Shown here piece after piece: positions 1 to 10,145 of a stretch of DNA of 64,000 nucleotides. The position numbers and the translations under genes are program-made. The notes under the pieces were generated by a model that worked only from the letters and a program-made list of their open reading frames with translations, did not search any database and was not told the origin of the DNA. The stretch comes from Lelliottia nimipressuralis (lineage in GTDB: Bacteria; Pseudomonadota; Gammaproteobacteria; Enterobacterales; Enterobacteriaceae), in contig NZ_SDDX01000013.1 of the NCBI RefSeq assembly GCF_004115925.1, forward strand, positions 172,781 through 236,780, written 5' to 3'. Numbering within the stretch: position 1 is the stretch's first letter; each line of letters opens with the position of its first letter.

Positions 1-97
1 AAACAGGCGGCAGTATCAGTAAAAGACATGAGGATCAGCGAAAACCGCATGATTCACGCAAAGGGTGGAACTGTCGGGTTCATCACAGGGAATCAGA
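1..97. other. Unassigned flank downstream of ispH
   Basis: This short stretch lies beyond the ispH terminator. The minus strand has an open frame beginning with ATG at about position 50 and running off the window edge, but its translation does not resemble RihC, which follows ispH in E. coli, or any protein I recognise. It may be a promoter region or the start of an unidentified gene. Confidence 0.3.
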
Positions 98-131
98 CAA
101 AAAAATGCCGGTCTCTTTCGGGACCGGCATT
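98..131 (-). terminator. Rho-independent terminator after ispH
   Basis: A 9-bp GC-rich stem (ATGCCGGTC paired with GACCGGCAT) closes a loop of about 8 bases. On the minus strand it is followed by a T run, seen as A residues at 99-105 on the plus strand. It lies 17 bp past the ispH stop codon and so ends the ribF-ileS-lspA-fkpB-ispH transcription unit. Confidence 0.85.
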
Positions 132-147
132 TTCTAAACAGAGAGGA

Positions 148-1098
148 TTATTCGACTTCTTTCGCGTCGATGCGCAGCTCTTTCGGCACTTCAAAGACGA
201 TATTCTCTTCGCGACCTTCCAGCGGCACCGCTTCGCCGCCGCCCAGCTCCTGCAAACGCTTAATCACATTTTGCACCAGAATGTCCGGCGCGGAGGCACC
301 GGCGGTCACGCCGACACAGGTTGCGTTTTTAACCCACGCTTCCTGAATGTCGGTGGCGTCATCAATCAGAAACGCGGTTTTCCCCATACGCTGCGCCAGT
401 TCGGCCAGACGGTTGGAGTTGGAAGAGTTTTTGGAACCGACCACCAGCACCACATCAGCCTGCTCGGCCAGTGCGCGCACCGCTTCCTGACGGTTGGTGG
501 TGGCGTAGCAGATGTCATCTTTGCGCGGCCCGACGATTTTCGGGAACCGACTGCGCAGGGCGTCGATGACATCAGAGGTGTCGTCTACCGAGAGCGTCGT
601 CTGGGTCATGAACGACAGGCGCGCTTCGTTTTTCACTTCAAGCGACAGCACATCGTCCGGCGACTCAACCAGGTACATTCCCCCTTCCGGGTTGCTGTAC
701 TGGCCCATCGTGCCTTCCACTTCCGGGTGGCCGGCGTGGCCAATCAGAATCGACTCTTCACCACGACGGCTGGCACGGGCGACTTCCATATGCACTTTGG
801 TCACCAACGGACAGGTGGCGTCGAAGACCGTCAGGTCACGACTTTTCGCTTCGTTACGCACCGCCTGCGAGACGCCGTGCGCCGAGAAGATCAGGATCGC
901 GCCGTCAGGCACTTCACTGATCTGCTCGATAAAGATCGCGCCGCGCTCGCGCAGGCTGTCTACCACATAGCGGTTGTGGACCACTTCGTGACGGACATAA
1001 ATCGGCGCGCCGTAAATTTCCAGCGCGTTTTCAACAATGCTGATAGCGCGGTCTACTCCGGCACAAAAACCGCGCGGGTTAGCCAACAGGATCTGCAT
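148..1098 (-). CDS. ispH: 4-hydroxy-3-methylbut-2-enyl diphosphate reductase IspH (LytB)
   Basis: This is the last enzyme of the non-mevalonate (MEP) isoprenoid pathway. It reduces HMBPP to isopentenyl and dimethylallyl diphosphate in the cytoplasm with a [4Fe-4S] cluster. The 316-residue length equals the usual family length. The three cluster cysteines are visible at residue 12 (GFCAGVDR), about 96 (DATCPLVTK) and about 197 ([11 protein letters not shown]). The C-terminal tail is acidic. Its start codon lies inside the 3' end of fkpB (20-bp overlap), so the two genes are probably translationally coupled. It is the last gene of the operon and is followed by a strong terminator. Confidence 0.97.
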   Translation of the reverse strand: MQILLANPRGFCAGVDRAISIVENALEIYGAPIYVRHEVVHNRYVVDSLRERGAIFIEQISEVPDGAILIFSAHGVSQAVRNEAKSRDLTVFDATCPLVTKVHMEVARASRRGEESILIGHAGHPEVEGTMGQYSNPEGGMYLVESPDDVLSLEVKNEARLSFMTQTTLSVDDTSDVIDALRSRFPKIVGPRKDDICYATTNRQEAVRALAEQADVVLVVGSKNSSNSNRLAELAQRMGKTAFLIDDATDIQEAWVKNATCVGVTAGASAPDILVQNVIKRLQELGGGEAVPLEGREENIVFEVPKELRIDAKEVE

Positions 1099-1549
1099 TT
1101 ACTTCCTCCAGCGCCGGGTCGATCTCCAGCACTTCAACATCAAAATGGACGGTACGCCCGGCCAGCGGATGGTTGAAATCAACGGTGATGGAATCGCCAT
1201 TAATTTCACGGATCACGCCAGGCATTTCGCTGCCGTCCATAGCGGTAAAGAGCATAATCGCGCCGATTTCCGGCTCGCCCGCGTCCATGAATTCACGGCG
1301 CGAGAAATACTGGATCAGATCCGGGGTTGGCACGCCAAACGCCGCATCAGGCTCGAGAGAGAAGGCTTTTTTCTCCCCCTCTTTCAGCCCAAGCAACTGC
1401 TGCTCCAGACCTTCCGAAAGAGAGGTGTCACCCAGGCGGAACAGCGCAGGTTTGCCGTTATTGCGGGTCGATTCCGCAGTGGAACCGTCGTCCAGTTTCA
1501 GCGTGAAATGGACCAGCACCGCGCTATTGCTCTGTATGGATTTTGACAT
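1079..1549 (-). CDS. fkpB: FKBP-type peptidyl-prolyl cis-trans isomerase FkpB (SlpA)
   Basis: A SlyD-like FKBP fold protein expected to catalyse proline isomerisation and act as a chaperone in the cytoplasm. The FKBP strand pattern is clear: [14 protein letters not shown] near the N-terminus, [11 protein letters not shown] in the middle and an IF-domain region around [17 protein letters not shown]. It has 156 residues against 149 in E. coli as I remember it; the extra residues are a C-terminal tail after IDPALE that reads across the ispH start codon. The start at MSKSIQSNS matches the family start. It lies between lspA and ispH in the same operon. Confidence 0.94.
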   Translation of the reverse strand: MSKSIQSNSAVLVHFTLKLDDGSTAESTRNNGKPALFRLGDTSLSEGLEQQLLGLKEGEKKAFSLEPDAAFGVPTPDLIQYFSRREFMDAGEPEIGAIMLFTAMDGSEMPGVIREINGDSITVDFNHPLAGRTVHFDVEVLEIDPALEEVNADPVG

Positions 1550-1630
1550 GCCGATTTGCTCGCTTGTTTTGCCTCAACGGTTTGCCCGGTGGCGCCTGGC
1601 TTCCGGGCTGACGCGAGGCACATATTCTGT

Positions 1631-1651
1631 AGGCCGGGTTACACCCGGCCT
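1631..1651. repeat. REP-like hairpin between lspA and fkpB
   Basis: AGGCCGGGT and ACCCGGCCT form a perfect 9-bp inverted repeat around a 3-base loop, preceded by GT as in the GTAGGCCGG ends of enterobacterial REP/PU units. It sits inside the operon in the 108-bp lspA-fkpB gap, where it could stabilise upstream mRNA. It lacks a long T run on the coding strand, so a full terminator is unlikely. Confidence 0.6.
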
Positions 1652-1657
1652 TTACAT

Positions 1658-2158
1658 TTACGCCTGCTCTTTCGCTGCGGGTTTAGGCAAGAAACCTTCC
1701 AGCACAATCAACGCGGCACCGATGCAAATTGCGCTATCAGCCAGGTTGAAGGTAGCGAAGTGCCAGTCACCGACGTAGAAGTCGATCATATCGACCACAA
1801 AGCCGTGCCACAGACGGTCAAACAGGTTACCCAGCGCACCGCCAATGATCAGCGCGTAGGCGATGTTGGTCAGCTTCTGCGTCGCTTTTGAACGATACAT
1901 TAGCACCGCGAGGATCACGCAGATACCGATAGCGATACCTGCGAAGAACCAGCGCTGCCAACCGCCGCTGTCGGCGAGGAAGCTGAACGCCGCGCCGTAG
2001 TTGCGCGCGTAATGCAGATTAAGTGACGGGAACAGCGGAACCGTATCCCCCAGAGCAAAGTTCTGGAGGATCAGGAACTTGCTGCCCAGATCAATAATCA
2101 GTACGACGACGACCAGCCACAGCCAGCGCAGTCCTGTTGCACAGAGACATTTACTCAT
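1658..2158 (-). CDS. lspA: Lipoprotein signal peptidase (signal peptidase II)
   Basis: An inner-membrane aspartyl protease that removes signal peptides from diacylglyceryl-prolipoproteins after Lgt. It has 166 residues with four hydrophobic segments (about 10-30, 65-85, 95-115, 138-158). The conserved catalytic aspartate motifs are present: [10 protein letters not shown] and FNLADSAI. The start ATG shares its A with the last base of the ileS stop codon (TGATG), a one-base overlap typical of translational coupling and the same arrangement as in E. coli. The C-terminus ends in a short positively charged tail. The family assignment is secure. Confidence 0.97.
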   Translation of the reverse strand: MSKCLCATGLRWLWLVVVVLIIDLGSKFLILQNFALGDTVPLFPSLNLHYARNYGAAFSFLADSGGWQRWFFAGIAIGICVILAVLMYRSKATQKLTNIAYALIIGGALGNLFDRLWHGFVVDMIDFYVGDWHFATFNLADSAICIGAALIVLEGFLPKPAAKEQA

Positions 2159-4974
2159 CAGGCAAACTTACGTTTTTCGCCATCACCGGCGATGTTGCTG
2201 ACACAGCGTCCACAGATATCTGCGTGTTCCGCCACCTGGCCAATATCGTTGGTGTAATGCCAGCAGCGCGGACATTTCTCACCTTCGGCTTTGCTCAGCG
2301 CCACCTTCAGCCCTTTGAGCAGCTCGCTCTGCTGGGCATCGGCAGTCGCCTGTGCATAATCGGCAACGCTGGCACCTGAGGTCAACAGGACAAATCGCAA
2401 TTCATCGCCCAGCGCCGTCAGTTTCGCCGCCAGCTCAGGTTCGGCGTACAGGGTCACTGCCGCTTCCAGAGAGCCACCGACTTTCTTGTCAGCACGCGCC
2501 TGTTCGATAACCTTGTTCACTTCGCCACGCACTTTCAGCAGCTCGTCCCAGAAGGTATCGTTCATGGCTTCAGTCTCAGCCAGACCAAACAGGCCAGTGT
2601 ACCATTCGCCGGTGAAGACGTACTTCTCGCGCTCGCCTGGCAGGTAGCCCCAGATTTCGTCTGCGGTGAAGGACATGATCGGTGCCATCCAGCGAACCAG
2701 CGCTTCTGCGATGTGATACAGCGCAGTCTGGCAGCTGCGACGCGCCACGCTGTCTGCTTTCGCGGTGTACTGGCGGTCTTTAATGATGTCGAGGTAGAAC
2801 GAGCCCATCTCGATGGAGCAGAAACGCATCAGGCGCTGCACCACTTCGTGGAAGTCGTAAGACTCGTAGGCTTTCAGAATGTCTTCCTGCGCCGCTTGCG
2901 CGCAGCCCACAGCCCAACGATCCAGCACGACCATCTCTTCCGGTTTCACCATGTCTTTGACCGGGTCGAAACCGTTCAGGTTAGCGAGCAGGAAGCGCGC
3001 GGTGTTACGGATACGACGATAGCTGTCGGCAGCACGTTTGAGGATCTCATCGGAAACCGCCATTTCGCCGGTGTAGTCCGTAGAGGCCACCCACAGACGC
3101 AGAATGTCCGCGCCCAGTTTGTTCATCACATCCTGCGGAGAAACGGTGTTACCGATGGATTTGGACATCTTGCGTCCCTGACCATCTACGGTAAAGCCGT
3201 GCGTCAGAACCTGACGGTATGGCGCTTTACCTTTCATCGCGGTGGAGATCATCAGAGATGACATGAACCAGCCGCGGTGTTGGTCAGAACCTTCCAGGTA
3301 CATATCCGCCGCATGGCCATAGAACTCAGGGCGCACATCCACTACAGAAGAGTGGGTAGAGCCGGAGTCGAACCATACGTCGAGGGTGTCTGGTACTTTC
3401 TCGTAGTTGGCCGCGTCATCGCCCAGGATCTCTTTCGAGTCCAGATCCCACCACGCCTGGATGCCATCCACTTCAACGCGTTTGGCGACTTCTTCCATCA
3501 GCTCCAGCGAGCGAGGGTGCAGCTCCTGCGTCTCTTTATGAACGAACAGGGACATCGGTACGCCCCAGGTACGCTGACGGGAGATACACCAGTCAGGGCG
3601 GTTAGCGACCATGGATTCGATACGCGCCTGGCCCCAGTCTGGGATCCACTGCACGCCTTTGATCTCTTTCAGAGACTGCTCGCGCAGGCCTTTCTGATCC
3701 ATGCTGATGAACCACTGCGGGGTCGCACGGAAGATGATTGGCGACTTGTGACGCCAGCAGCACGGATAGCTGTGCTGCATCTTCTCAACGTGCAGCAGAG
3801 CACCGCTGGTGCGCAGCATGTCGACAATGATGTCGTTCGCTTTAAAGACGTTGATACCGTCCAGCGCCGGGTAGGTGCCTGGCAGGTATGCGCCGTCTGG
3901 CCCGACCGGGTTTGCGATTTCCAGACAGTATTTCAGGCTGATGTTGTAGTCATCCGGGCCATGGCCACCGGCGGTGTGTACCGCACCGGTACCAGCGTCC
4001 AGCGTAACGTGATCGCCAAGAATGGCCGGCACGTCGAAATCGAGGAACGGGTGTTTGAAACGCATCAGCTCAAGCTCAGCGCCGTTCACGGTGCCCAGCA
4101 CGGTGTATTCGCTGATGTTTGCGCGTTTCAGGACGCTCTCAACCAGATCTTTAGCCAGAATCACCGCCTGGCCTTCAACCTGTACCAGCGCGTAATCGAA
4201 GTCCGCAGACAGGGAGATTGCGCGGTTCGCAGGCAGGGTCCACGGGGTAGTGGTCCAGATAACCAGGGAAATTGGGCCGTTGACGGAGGTCACGCCGAAT
4301 TTCGCTTTCACTGCGTCCTGATCTACCGCGTGGAACGCCACGTCGATAGACGGAGAGGTTTTGTCGTAATATTCCACTTCCGCTTCTGCCAGCGCAGAAC
4401 GGCAGTCAACGCACCAGTGCACAGGCTTCGCGCCTTTATGCAGATGGCCGTTACCGATGATTTTGCCCAGAGCGCGAATGATGTTGGCTTCAGTTTTGAA
4501 GTCCATCGTCAGGTATGGACGAGACCAGTCGCCCAGCACGCCCAGACGGATGAAGTCTTTACGCTGACCATCAACCTGCGCGGCCGCGTATTCGCGACAT
4601 TTTGCACGAAACTCGGCGGCGGTGAATTTCTCACCAGGCTTGCCGTATTCCTGCTCCACTTTCAGCTCGATCGGCAGACCGTGGCAGTCCCAGCCCGGAA
4701 CGTAAGGCGAGTCAAAACCGGTGAGTCCTTTGGACTTCACGATAATGTCTTTCAGAATCTTGTTTACAGAGTGACCAATATGAATGCTGCCATTCGCATA
4801 TGGAGGGCCATCATGCAGAATGAAGGTTTTTTTGCCTTTTTTGGCTGCACGGATGATGCCGTACAGGTCATCATCGGTCCAACGCGCCAGCATTCCCGGT
4901 TCACGCTTGGCGAGATCGCCGCGCATCGGGAACCCTGTTTCCGGCAAATTCAGGGTTGATTTATAGTCACTCAT
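2158..4974 (-). CDS. ileS: Isoleucyl-tRNA synthetase
   Basis: A class I aminoacyl-tRNA synthetase that charges tRNA-Ile and edits misactivated valine. It has 938 residues, the E. coli length. Landmarks in order: the HIGH-type motif within [12 protein letters not shown] (about residues 58-70), the CP1 editing insertion (about 200-400, with [13 protein letters not shown] and [16 protein letters not shown]), the KMSKS loop ([11 protein letters not shown], about 600), an anticodon-binding helical domain, and a C-terminal zinc site with CPRCW and CGRC near 900. The ATG at 4974 starts the conserved [13 protein letters not shown] sequence. It lies 37 bp downstream of ribF and overlaps lspA by one base. 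Confidence 0.98.
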   Translation of the reverse strand: MSDYKSTLNLPETGFPMRGDLAKREPGMLARWTDDDLYGIIRAAKKGKKTFILHDGPPYANGSIHIGHSVNKILKDIIVKSKGLTGFDSPYVPGWDCHGLPIELKVEQEYGKPGEKFTAAEFRAKCREYAAAQVDGQRKDFIRLGVLGDWSRPYLTMDFKTEANIIRALGKIIGNGHLHKGAKPVHWCVDCRSALAEAEVEYYDKTSPSIDVAFHAVDQDAVKAKFGVTSVNGPISLVIWTTTPWTLPANRAISLSADFDYALVQVEGQAVILAKDLVESVLKRANISEYTVLGTVNGAELELMRFKHPFLDFDVPAILGDHVTLDAGTGAVHTAGGHGPDDYNISLKYCLEIANPVGPDGAYLPGTYPALDGINVFKANDIIVDMLRTSGALLHVEKMQHSYPCCWRHKSPIIFRATPQWFISMDQKGLREQSLKEIKGVQWIPDWGQARIESMVANRPDWCISRQRTWGVPMSLFVHKETQELHPRSLELMEEVAKRVEVDGIQAWWDLDSKEILGDDAANYEKVPDTLDVWFDSGSTHSSVVDVRPEFYGHAADMYLEGSDQHRGWFMSSLMISTAMKGKAPYRQVLTHGFTVDGQGRKMSKSIGNTVSPQDVMNKLGADILRLWVASTDYTGEMAVSDEILKRAADSYRRIRNTARFLLANLNGFDPVKDMVKPEEMVVLDRWAVGCAQAAQEDILKAYESYDFHEVVQRLMRFCSIEMGSFYLDIIKDRQYTAKADSVARRSCQTALYHIAEALVRWMAPIMSFTADEIWGYLPGEREKYVFTGEWYTGLFGLAETEAMNDTFWDELLKVRGEVNKVIEQARADKKVGGSLEAAVTLYAEPELAAKLTALGDELRFVLLTSGASVADYAQATADAQQSELLKGLKVALSKAEGEKCPRCWHYTNDIGQVAEHADICGRCVSNIAGDGEKRKFA

Positions 4975-5011
4975 CAGATTCTCGGTTCCGTATTTAAAAC
5001 TCGTTCAGGCA

Positions 5012-5950
5012 TTAAGCCGGGTTCGATAGCCCAAAAAATTCGCGGGCCGTTAACTCATCACGCGCAATTTGTGCTTTCAGCTCATCGAGCGAAGCAAATC
5101 GCTGCTCATCGCGTATTTTTTTACGCAGGATTACATCTATATGGCGACCGTAAAGGTCCATTACAACGTCAAGCAGATGCACTTCGAGCTGCTGACGCAC
5201 ACCTGCTACCGTTGGACGGGTGCCAATATTGGCCACGCCCGGCAACGGTTTATCACCCAGTCCGGTGACTTCTACCGCATACACCCCTTTTACCGGGGAA
5301 ACCTGACGACGCAGCGGGACGTTCGCCGTCGGGAAACCTATTGTGCGACCGAGTTCATCGCCATGCACGACCCGCCCGGAAATGGCAAACGGATGCCCTA
5401 ACAGGTTCTCCGCCACGTCCAGCTGATCGTCGGCTAAGGCCATACGCACTGCCGTGCTGCTCACGCGCACGCCACCTTCGCAGAAGGTCATGGTGCTGGT
5501 GACATCAAAGCCATACTCCAGACCCGCCTTCTGTAATAACAAGAAATCGCCCTGACGACCAGCGCCGAAGCGGAAATCATCGCCCACGGCGAGAAACTGC
5601 ACGCCCAGACGTTTTACCAGCAGATCGCCGACAAAATTTTGCGCCGTCAGTGCCGCAAAACGTCGGTCGAAGCGCACGCAAAGTACGTAGTCCACGCCGC
5701 ATTCCGCCAGATAGCGCAATTTTTCACGCAGGCGAGTTAAACGCGCGGGCGCTTTATCACCGGCAAACAGCTCCAGCGGCTGCGGTTCGAAAATCATCAC
5801 CACGACCGGCAGCCCACGGGCCTCGCCCTCTTTACGCAATCCCTGCAACAGCGCCTGATGCCCACGATGCACGCCGTCGAAATTACCAATGGTCAGTACG
5901 CACCCGTGCGGGGCGTGACTGAGATTATGTATGCCGCGTATCAGCTTCAT
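5012..5950 (-). CDS. ribF: Bifunctional riboflavin kinase / FMN adenylyltransferase
   Basis: Converts riboflavin to FMN and then FAD. It has 312 residues. The N-terminal nucleotidyltransferase domain (about 1-180) carries TIGNFDGVHRGHQ, including the HxGH-type nucleotide-binding motif. The C-terminal flavokinase domain (about 185-310) carries GRTIGFPTANV, typical of riboflavin kinases. It heads the ileS-lspA-fkpB-ispH unit on the minus strand and is divergent from rpsT. Transcription of ileS probably also starts within or just after this gene, as in E. coli, but I cannot point to a clear promoter there. Confidence 0.97.
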   Translation of the reverse strand: MKLIRGIHNLSHAPHGCVLTIGNFDGVHRGHQALLQGLRKEGEARGLPVVVMIFEPQPLELFAGDKAPARLTRLREKLRYLAECGVDYVLCVRFDRRFAALTAQNFVGDLLVKRLGVQFLAVGDDFRFGAGRQGDFLLLQKAGLEYGFDVTSTMTFCEGGVRVSSTAVRMALADDQLDVAENLLGHPFAISGRVVHGDELGRTIGFPTANVPLRRQVSPVKGVYAVEVTGLGDKPLPGVANIGTRPTVAGVRQQLEVHLLDVVMDLYGRHIDVILRKKIRDEQRFASLDELKAQIARDELTAREFFGLSNPA

Positions 5951-6112
5951 GACAGGCTCAAAACAGTGAAAATCGCCCGAGTATACCTTGTACAGCGGTT
6001 AAGGTTAACCGGCGATTGTTGCCTCAAATCAGAAAGCCGTAATGATTTCATGATGCTTAGCTTTCGGAGGGAAAAAATCTGCCCGTTACTGCGTTTTTTT
6101 ACATCGAAAGAC

Positions 6113-6141
6113 TGTATTCAGCTGAGACAAGCTGGTAGAAT
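6113..6141 (+). promoter_or_regulatory. Candidate distal rpsT promoter (P1)
   Basis: A TAGAAT -10 hexamer at 6136-6141 is preceded 17 bp upstream by a weak -35 (TGTATT). E. coli rpsT is known to have two promoters, and this would be the upstream one. It lies in the 327-bp ribF-rpsT intergenic region (5951-6277). Apart from this and the second candidate, I see only AT-rich sequence there; the ribF promoter is not obvious. Confidence 0.4.
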
Positions 6142-6202
6142 CCTGCGCCATCACTACGTAACGTAGCGTCGCCATTCAACGGCGCTTATTTGCACAAATC
6201 CA

Positions 6203-6231
6203 TTGACAAAAGAAGGTATAGAGGGCATATT
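6203..6231 (+). promoter_or_regulatory. Candidate proximal rpsT promoter (P2)
   Basis: A perfect TTGACA -35 at 6203-6208 is separated by 17 bp from a CATATT -10 at 6226-6231 (four of six consensus bases). Transcription would start about 40 bp upstream of the rpsT start codon, leaving a short leader that can serve the known translational autoregulation by S20. Confidence 0.6.
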
Positions 6232-6244
6232 CCTCGGCCTTTGA

Positions 6245-6541
<297 letters not shown>

Positions 6542-6569
6542 TCGCCACTTGTTGTTGCTTGTTATAAAG

Positions 6570-6594
6570 AACCCGCTTAATGCGGGTTTTTTTA
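6570..6594 (+). terminator. Rho-independent terminator of rpsT
   Basis: AACCCGC and GCGGGTT form the stem around a TTAAT loop, followed by a run of seven T residues. It lies between convergent rpsT and nhaR. Confidence 0.9.
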
Positions 6595-6599
6595 TTGGC

Positions 6600-7502
6600 T
6601 CATTTTGACGCTGGCGGCATAAAGAGCGCCGAGTAGTCGCGGTTACAGATACGCTGGACCGCCGGATGCTGAATCATCCTTTCGGCAAAAATCGCGTGAT
6701 ACTCTTCCATCACGTTGTCCACCCGCCCAATCTCTGTGACCCTGTCATCGGTGTACAGATCGTGCGCGTAAAGCGTTGGGGCGACGAAGATCGCGTTATG
6801 CGCTTCGCCAAAGGCTTTCATGAGCGCCGCATCATCAAACTCTCCCAGAATCTCTACCTTCAGACCCTGCGAGTTAAACCAGTTCAGCAGCTTGCGGCCT
6901 AACATCGAACGTCGTCCCGGCACGAGCAGGCGTCGCTCCTCAAGGCAGGCAGGAAACGGTTTATCTGGCGGCGGATTGATGCACCAGAAGCTCACGCCGC
7001 ATTCGCCAATCTTGACCGAGAACAGCCCTTCCTGTTGAGTAGAGTCTATCGGGCAGTCCGAGATGATGATGTCCAGCTTATGCTGGCTCAGCTGCTCCAG
7101 CAGCATCTCGTGCGTCGATTCAAAGCAGCGCAAATGGATCTGCTCATCTTCCACCACCGCCGCGTCCAGCACGCCGCTCACCAGCCGTTTAGACAGCGCA
7201 TCCGCAACGCCCACATCAAACAGCAGGTTTGACTCTTTGCGGTAGTTCACGATATCGAGCATCTCCTGGCTCAGGGTGAACATCTTATCCGCATAGCGAA
7301 AAACCAGTTCACCCAGTTCGCTCGGCTCAATACCCCGACCTTTACGCTTAAACAGCTTCCCCTGCAGGCGTTCTTCGAGTGCCTTTATCTGACCGGTAAT
7401 GGTCTGGGGCGTCAGATAGAGCGCTTCTGCTGCGCCGACCACTGAGCCTTCTTTGTAGACGTGCCAGAAATAGTACAGATGGTTGTAATTGATGTGAGAC
7501 AT
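6600..7502 (-). CDS. nhaR: LysR-type activator NhaR (sodium response)
   Basis: A LysR-family regulator that activates nhaA in response to sodium ions, and in E. coli also osmC and pgaABCD. It has 300 residues. The N-terminal winged HTH lies at about 5-65 ([26 protein letters not shown] then [16 protein letters not shown]), followed by a linker helix and the two-lobed effector domain. It lies 60 bp downstream of nhaA on the same strand, matching the E. coli nhaAR operon. The IS1 copy that separates it from rpsT in E. coli K-12 is absent. Confidence 0.96.
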   Translation of the reverse strand: MSHINYNHLYYFWHVYKEGSVVGAAEALYLTPQTITGQIKALEERLQGKLFKRKGRGIEPSELGELVFRYADKMFTLSQEMLDIVNYRKESNLLFDVGVADALSKRLVSGVLDAAVVEDEQIHLRCFESTHEMLLEQLSQHKLDIIISDCPIDSTQQEGLFSVKIGECGVSFWCINPPPDKPFPACLEERRLLVPGRRSMLGRKLLNWFNSQGLKVEILGEFDDAALMKAFGEAHNAIFVAPTLYAHDLYTDDRVTEIGRVDNVMEEYHAIFAERMIQHPAVQRICNRDYSALFMPPASK

Positions 7503-7562
7503 AGCATTTCGCTCCCTGAGAGTATTGTCAGGAGAGGGCCTCTGCCCTCCCCCTTTTAACTG

Positions 7563-8741
7563 TTAAGCCGGTTGCACCTGTCCGGACAGCTTCACTTTCA
7601 ACAGTGTGTATCCCGTGAACGCGGCCAGTAACGAGCCGATCAAGATCCCGAGTTTTGCCCACACGATGAGCTGAGGGTCATATGACGCAAAGGCCAGGGT
7701 CGAGATGAAAATCGACATCGTGAAGCCAATTCCACACAGCACGCCGACCGCCGCGATTTGCCGGAAGGTCGTCCCCTGTGGCAATGACGCGAACTTCAGC
7801 TTAAGAGCCAGCCAGCAGAACAGGCCGATCCCCAGCGGCTTGCCGATAAACAGGCCAGCGACGATGCCCATCGGCAGCATAGATGTCAGGCCGCTCAGGG
7901 TGACGCCCTGCAGCGACACGCCCGCATTCGCGAATGCAAACAGCGGCAGGATCATAAAGGCGACCCAGGGATGCAGGACATGCTCCAGCTGTTTGGCCGG
8001 GGATTTGCCCTTCTCATCCGCTTTCAGCGGCACAAAGAAGCCGATGATAACGCCCGCCAGTGTTGCATGAACGCCCGATTTCAGTACCGCGGTCCATAGC
8101 ACCACACCCACCAGAATGTAGATCCCGGTTCGACGCACATTAAACAGGTTCAGCAGTGCCAGCACAGCGATAGCGCCCGCCGCCACGCTCAGAGATAACA
8201 CCGACAGCTCGCTGGTATAGAACAAAGCGATAATTACGATCGCGCCCAGGTCGTCGATAATCGCCAGCGCCATCAGGAAAATCTTTAACGCCACCGGCAC
8301 GCGGCTGCCCAGCAGCGCCAGCACGCCCAACGCAAAAGCAATATCGGTTGCCGCCGGAATCGCCCAACCGTGGCGAGCGACAGGGTCATGGTAGTTAAAC
8401 ACCAGATAGAGCAGCGCAGGCACCACCATACCGCCCAGCGCGGCAATAACCGGGAAAGCTGCCCGCTGACGGCTGTTAAGCGACCCAAGAACCAGCTCAC
8501 GTTTTACTTCCAGGCCCACCAGCAGGAAGAACACGGCCATCAGCGCGTCGTTAATCCACAGCAGCATGTTCTTGTTGATCTCTAATGCACCCACGCGCAG
8601 CTCAACGGGCGTGTCCAGAAATGCACGGTACAGGCCCTGAGTCGCATCCATATTCGCCAACACCATGGCGGCAAGTGCAGCGATAATCAAAATCACGCCG
8701 CCGGACGCCTCATTGCTGAAGAATCGTTGTAAAAGTTTCAC
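7563..8741 (-). CDS. nhaA: Na+/H+ antiporter NhaA
   Basis: An inner-membrane electrogenic antiporter that exports one Na+ or Li+ for two protons, needed for alkaline-pH and salt tolerance. The adjacent aspartates of the transport site are visible in [11 protein letters not shown] (E. coli D163/D164). About 12 membrane segments span the protein. I place the start at GTG 8741 ([15 protein letters not shown]), giving 392 residues, close to the 388 of E. coli, behind the purine-rich AGAGAGAAC. An upstream ATG at 8780 would add 13 unconserved residues. It is followed by nhaR. Confidence 0.94.
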   Translation of the reverse strand: MKLLQRFFSNEASGGVILIIAALAAMVLANMDATQGLYRAFLDTPVELRVGALEINKNMLLWINDALMAVFFLLVGLEVKRELVLGSLNSRQRAAFPVIAALGGMVVPALLYLVFNYHDPVARHGWAIPAATDIAFALGVLALLGSRVPVALKIFLMALAIIDDLGAIVIIALFYTSELSVLSLSVAAGAIAVLALLNLFNVRRTGIYILVGVVLWTAVLKSGVHATLAGVIIGFFVPLKADEKGKSPAKQLEHVLHPWVAFMILPLFAFANAGVSLQGVTLSGLTSMLPMGIVAGLFIGKPLGIGLFCWLALKLKFASLPQGTTFRQIAAVGVLCGIGFTMSIFISTLAFASYDPQLIVWAKLGILIGSLLAAFTGYTLLKVKLSGQVQPA

Positions 8742-8854
8742 TTTAGTTCTCTCTCTAAGACCATACCTCGATAAAACCATAATACCAAGGCAAACAGCTC
8801 GAAAAAATCAGATTAATGTTGCGGATATACTCGGTTTTGCCGAGTCATTCGCCA

Positions 8855-8889
8855 CAAAAAGAAAAAGCCCGGAATCGCTTCCGGGCTTT
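8855..8889 (-). terminator. Terminator of the dnaK-dnaJ operon
   Basis: AAGCCCGGAA and TTCCGGGCTT form a 10-bp stem with a short TCGC-type loop. Read on the minus strand it runs into a T run, seen as plus-strand A residues at 8856-8866. It lies 25 bp beyond the dnaJ stop codon, between dnaJ and the nhaA promoter region. Confidence 0.88.
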
Positions 8890-8913
8890 GAAAAATTCAC
8901 ACTCGCTAAGGGA

Positions 8914-10059
8914 TTAGCGGGTCAAATCATCGAAGAATTTTTTCACGCCATCGAAGAAGCTTTTGGAACGCGGGCTGTTATTCTCGCCCGTTGGACCGCC
9001 GAAGCTTTCCTGCAACTCTTTCAACAGCTGTTTCTGTTTGTCGTTCAGACCGACCGGCGTTTCGACGACCACGCGACACAGCAGGTCGCCCTGCGCACCG
9101 CCGCGAACAGATTTCACGCCTTTGCCGCGCATGCGGAACAGCTTGCCAGTCTGGGTTTCGCCCGGAACCTTCAGGTTCACGCGCCCGTCGAGCGTAGGTA
9201 CTTCGATTTCGCCGCCCAGCGCCGCCATCGCGAAGTTGATCGGCACTTCACAGTACAGGTTGTTGCCTTCACGCTCAAAGATGGCGTGCTGCTTCACCTG
9301 AACCTGAACGTAGAGATCGCCCGCTGGTGCGCCGTGCTCGCCTGCTTCGCCTTCACCGGACAGACGAATACGATCGCCCGTATCCACCCCTGCCGGGATT
9401 TTGACGGACAGGGTTTTGGTCTTCTCAACGCGACCGTGACCGTGACATTTGTTGCACGGATCTTTAATCAGCGTACCGCGACCATGACAGTGCGGACAGG
9501 CCTGCTGCACCGCGAAGAAGCCCTGGCGAATCTGTACCTGACCGGAGCCGTGACAGGTTGGACAGGTCTGCGGCTTGGTACCCGCTTTCGCGCCGCTGCC
9601 GTGGCAGATATCACACTCTTCCAGCGTCGGAATGCGAATCTCTTTCGTGACACCGCGTACGGCCTCTTCCAGCGTCAGATCCATGTTGTAGCGCAGATCC
9701 GCGCCGCGCGCTGCGCGCTGACGACCACGGCCACCGCCGAAGATATCACCGAAAACGTCGCCAAAGATGTCGCCGAAATCAGCACCACCGCCACCAAAGC
9801 CACCGCCGTATCCGCCGCCGCCCATGCCGCCTTGTTCAAACGCCGCATGACCGTACTGATCGTAGGCTGCACGTTTCTGAGCGTCGGTCAGGATTTCATA
9901 CGCTTCTTTGATCTCTTTAAATTTGGCTTCGGCCTCTTTGTCACCCTGGTTACGGTCCGGGTGAAATTTCATGGCCAGGCGCTTGTACGCCTTTTTGATT
10001 TCACGCTCTTCCGCGGTTTTCGGAACGCCTAAAATCTCGTAGTAGTCTTGCTTTGCCAT
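8914..10059 (-). CDS. dnaJ: Chaperone DnaJ (Hsp40)
   Basis: The co-chaperone that delivers unfolded clients to DnaK and stimulates its ATPase. It has 381 residues (E. coli 376). Order of domains: J domain (about 1-70) with HPD in KFHPDRNQ; a Gly/Phe-rich linker (about 75-110); a zinc-finger domain with four CxxCxGxG repeats ([32 protein letters not shown], about 145-210); then C-terminal beta-sandwich client-binding domains. The slightly longer Gly-rich linker explains the extra length. It lies 86 bp downstream of dnaK, with a strong hairpin in the gap. Confidence 0.98.
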   Translation of the reverse strand: MAKQDYYEILGVPKTAEEREIKKAYKRLAMKFHPDRNQGDKEAEAKFKEIKEAYEILTDAQKRAAYDQYGHAAFEQGGMGGGGYGGGFGGGGADFGDIFGDVFGDIFGGGRGRQRAARGADLRYNMDLTLEEAVRGVTKEIRIPTLEECDICHGSGAKAGTKPQTCPTCHGSGQVQIRQGFFAVQQACPHCHGRGTLIKDPCNKCHGHGRVEKTKTLSVKIPAGVDTGDRIRLSGEGEAGEHGAPAGDLYVQVQVKQHAIFEREGNNLYCEVPINFAMAALGGEIEVPTLDGRVNLKVPGETQTGKLFRMRGKGVKSVRGGAQGDLLCRVVVETPVGLNDKQKQLLKELQESFGGPTGENNSPRSKSFFDGVKKFFDDLTR

Positions 10060-10086
10060 TGGTTTTTTCAGCCCCTTAACATGCGA

Positions 10087-10119
10087 GCACGGGCGGAGAG
10101 GAAACCTCTACGCCCGTGC
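10087..10119 (-). other. Hairpin in the dnaK-dnaJ gap (tpke11 position)
   Basis: GCACGGGCG and CGCCCGTGC form a perfect 9-bp GC-rich inverted repeat around a 15-base loop that can itself form a small stem (GAGG/CCTC). It lies between the dnaK stop and the dnaJ start and lacks a T run, so it is better read as an intercistronic RNA structure than a terminator. In E. coli a small RNA candidate (tpke11) has been reported from the dnaK-dnaJ junction; whether this is its counterpart is inference. Confidence 0.5.
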
Positions 10120-10145
10120 CGATTAATTACCCTGCATCAGGGCGA

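Noticed and set aside
3277..4959. A 560-codon plus-strand frame antisense to ileS
   Set aside because: The ileS frame is complete with HIGH and KMSKS motifs. The antisense translation lacks any domain pattern and is a codon-bias shadow.
8665..10032. A 455-codon frame antisense to dnaJ
   Set aside because: Shadow of dnaJ; no ribosome site or homology.
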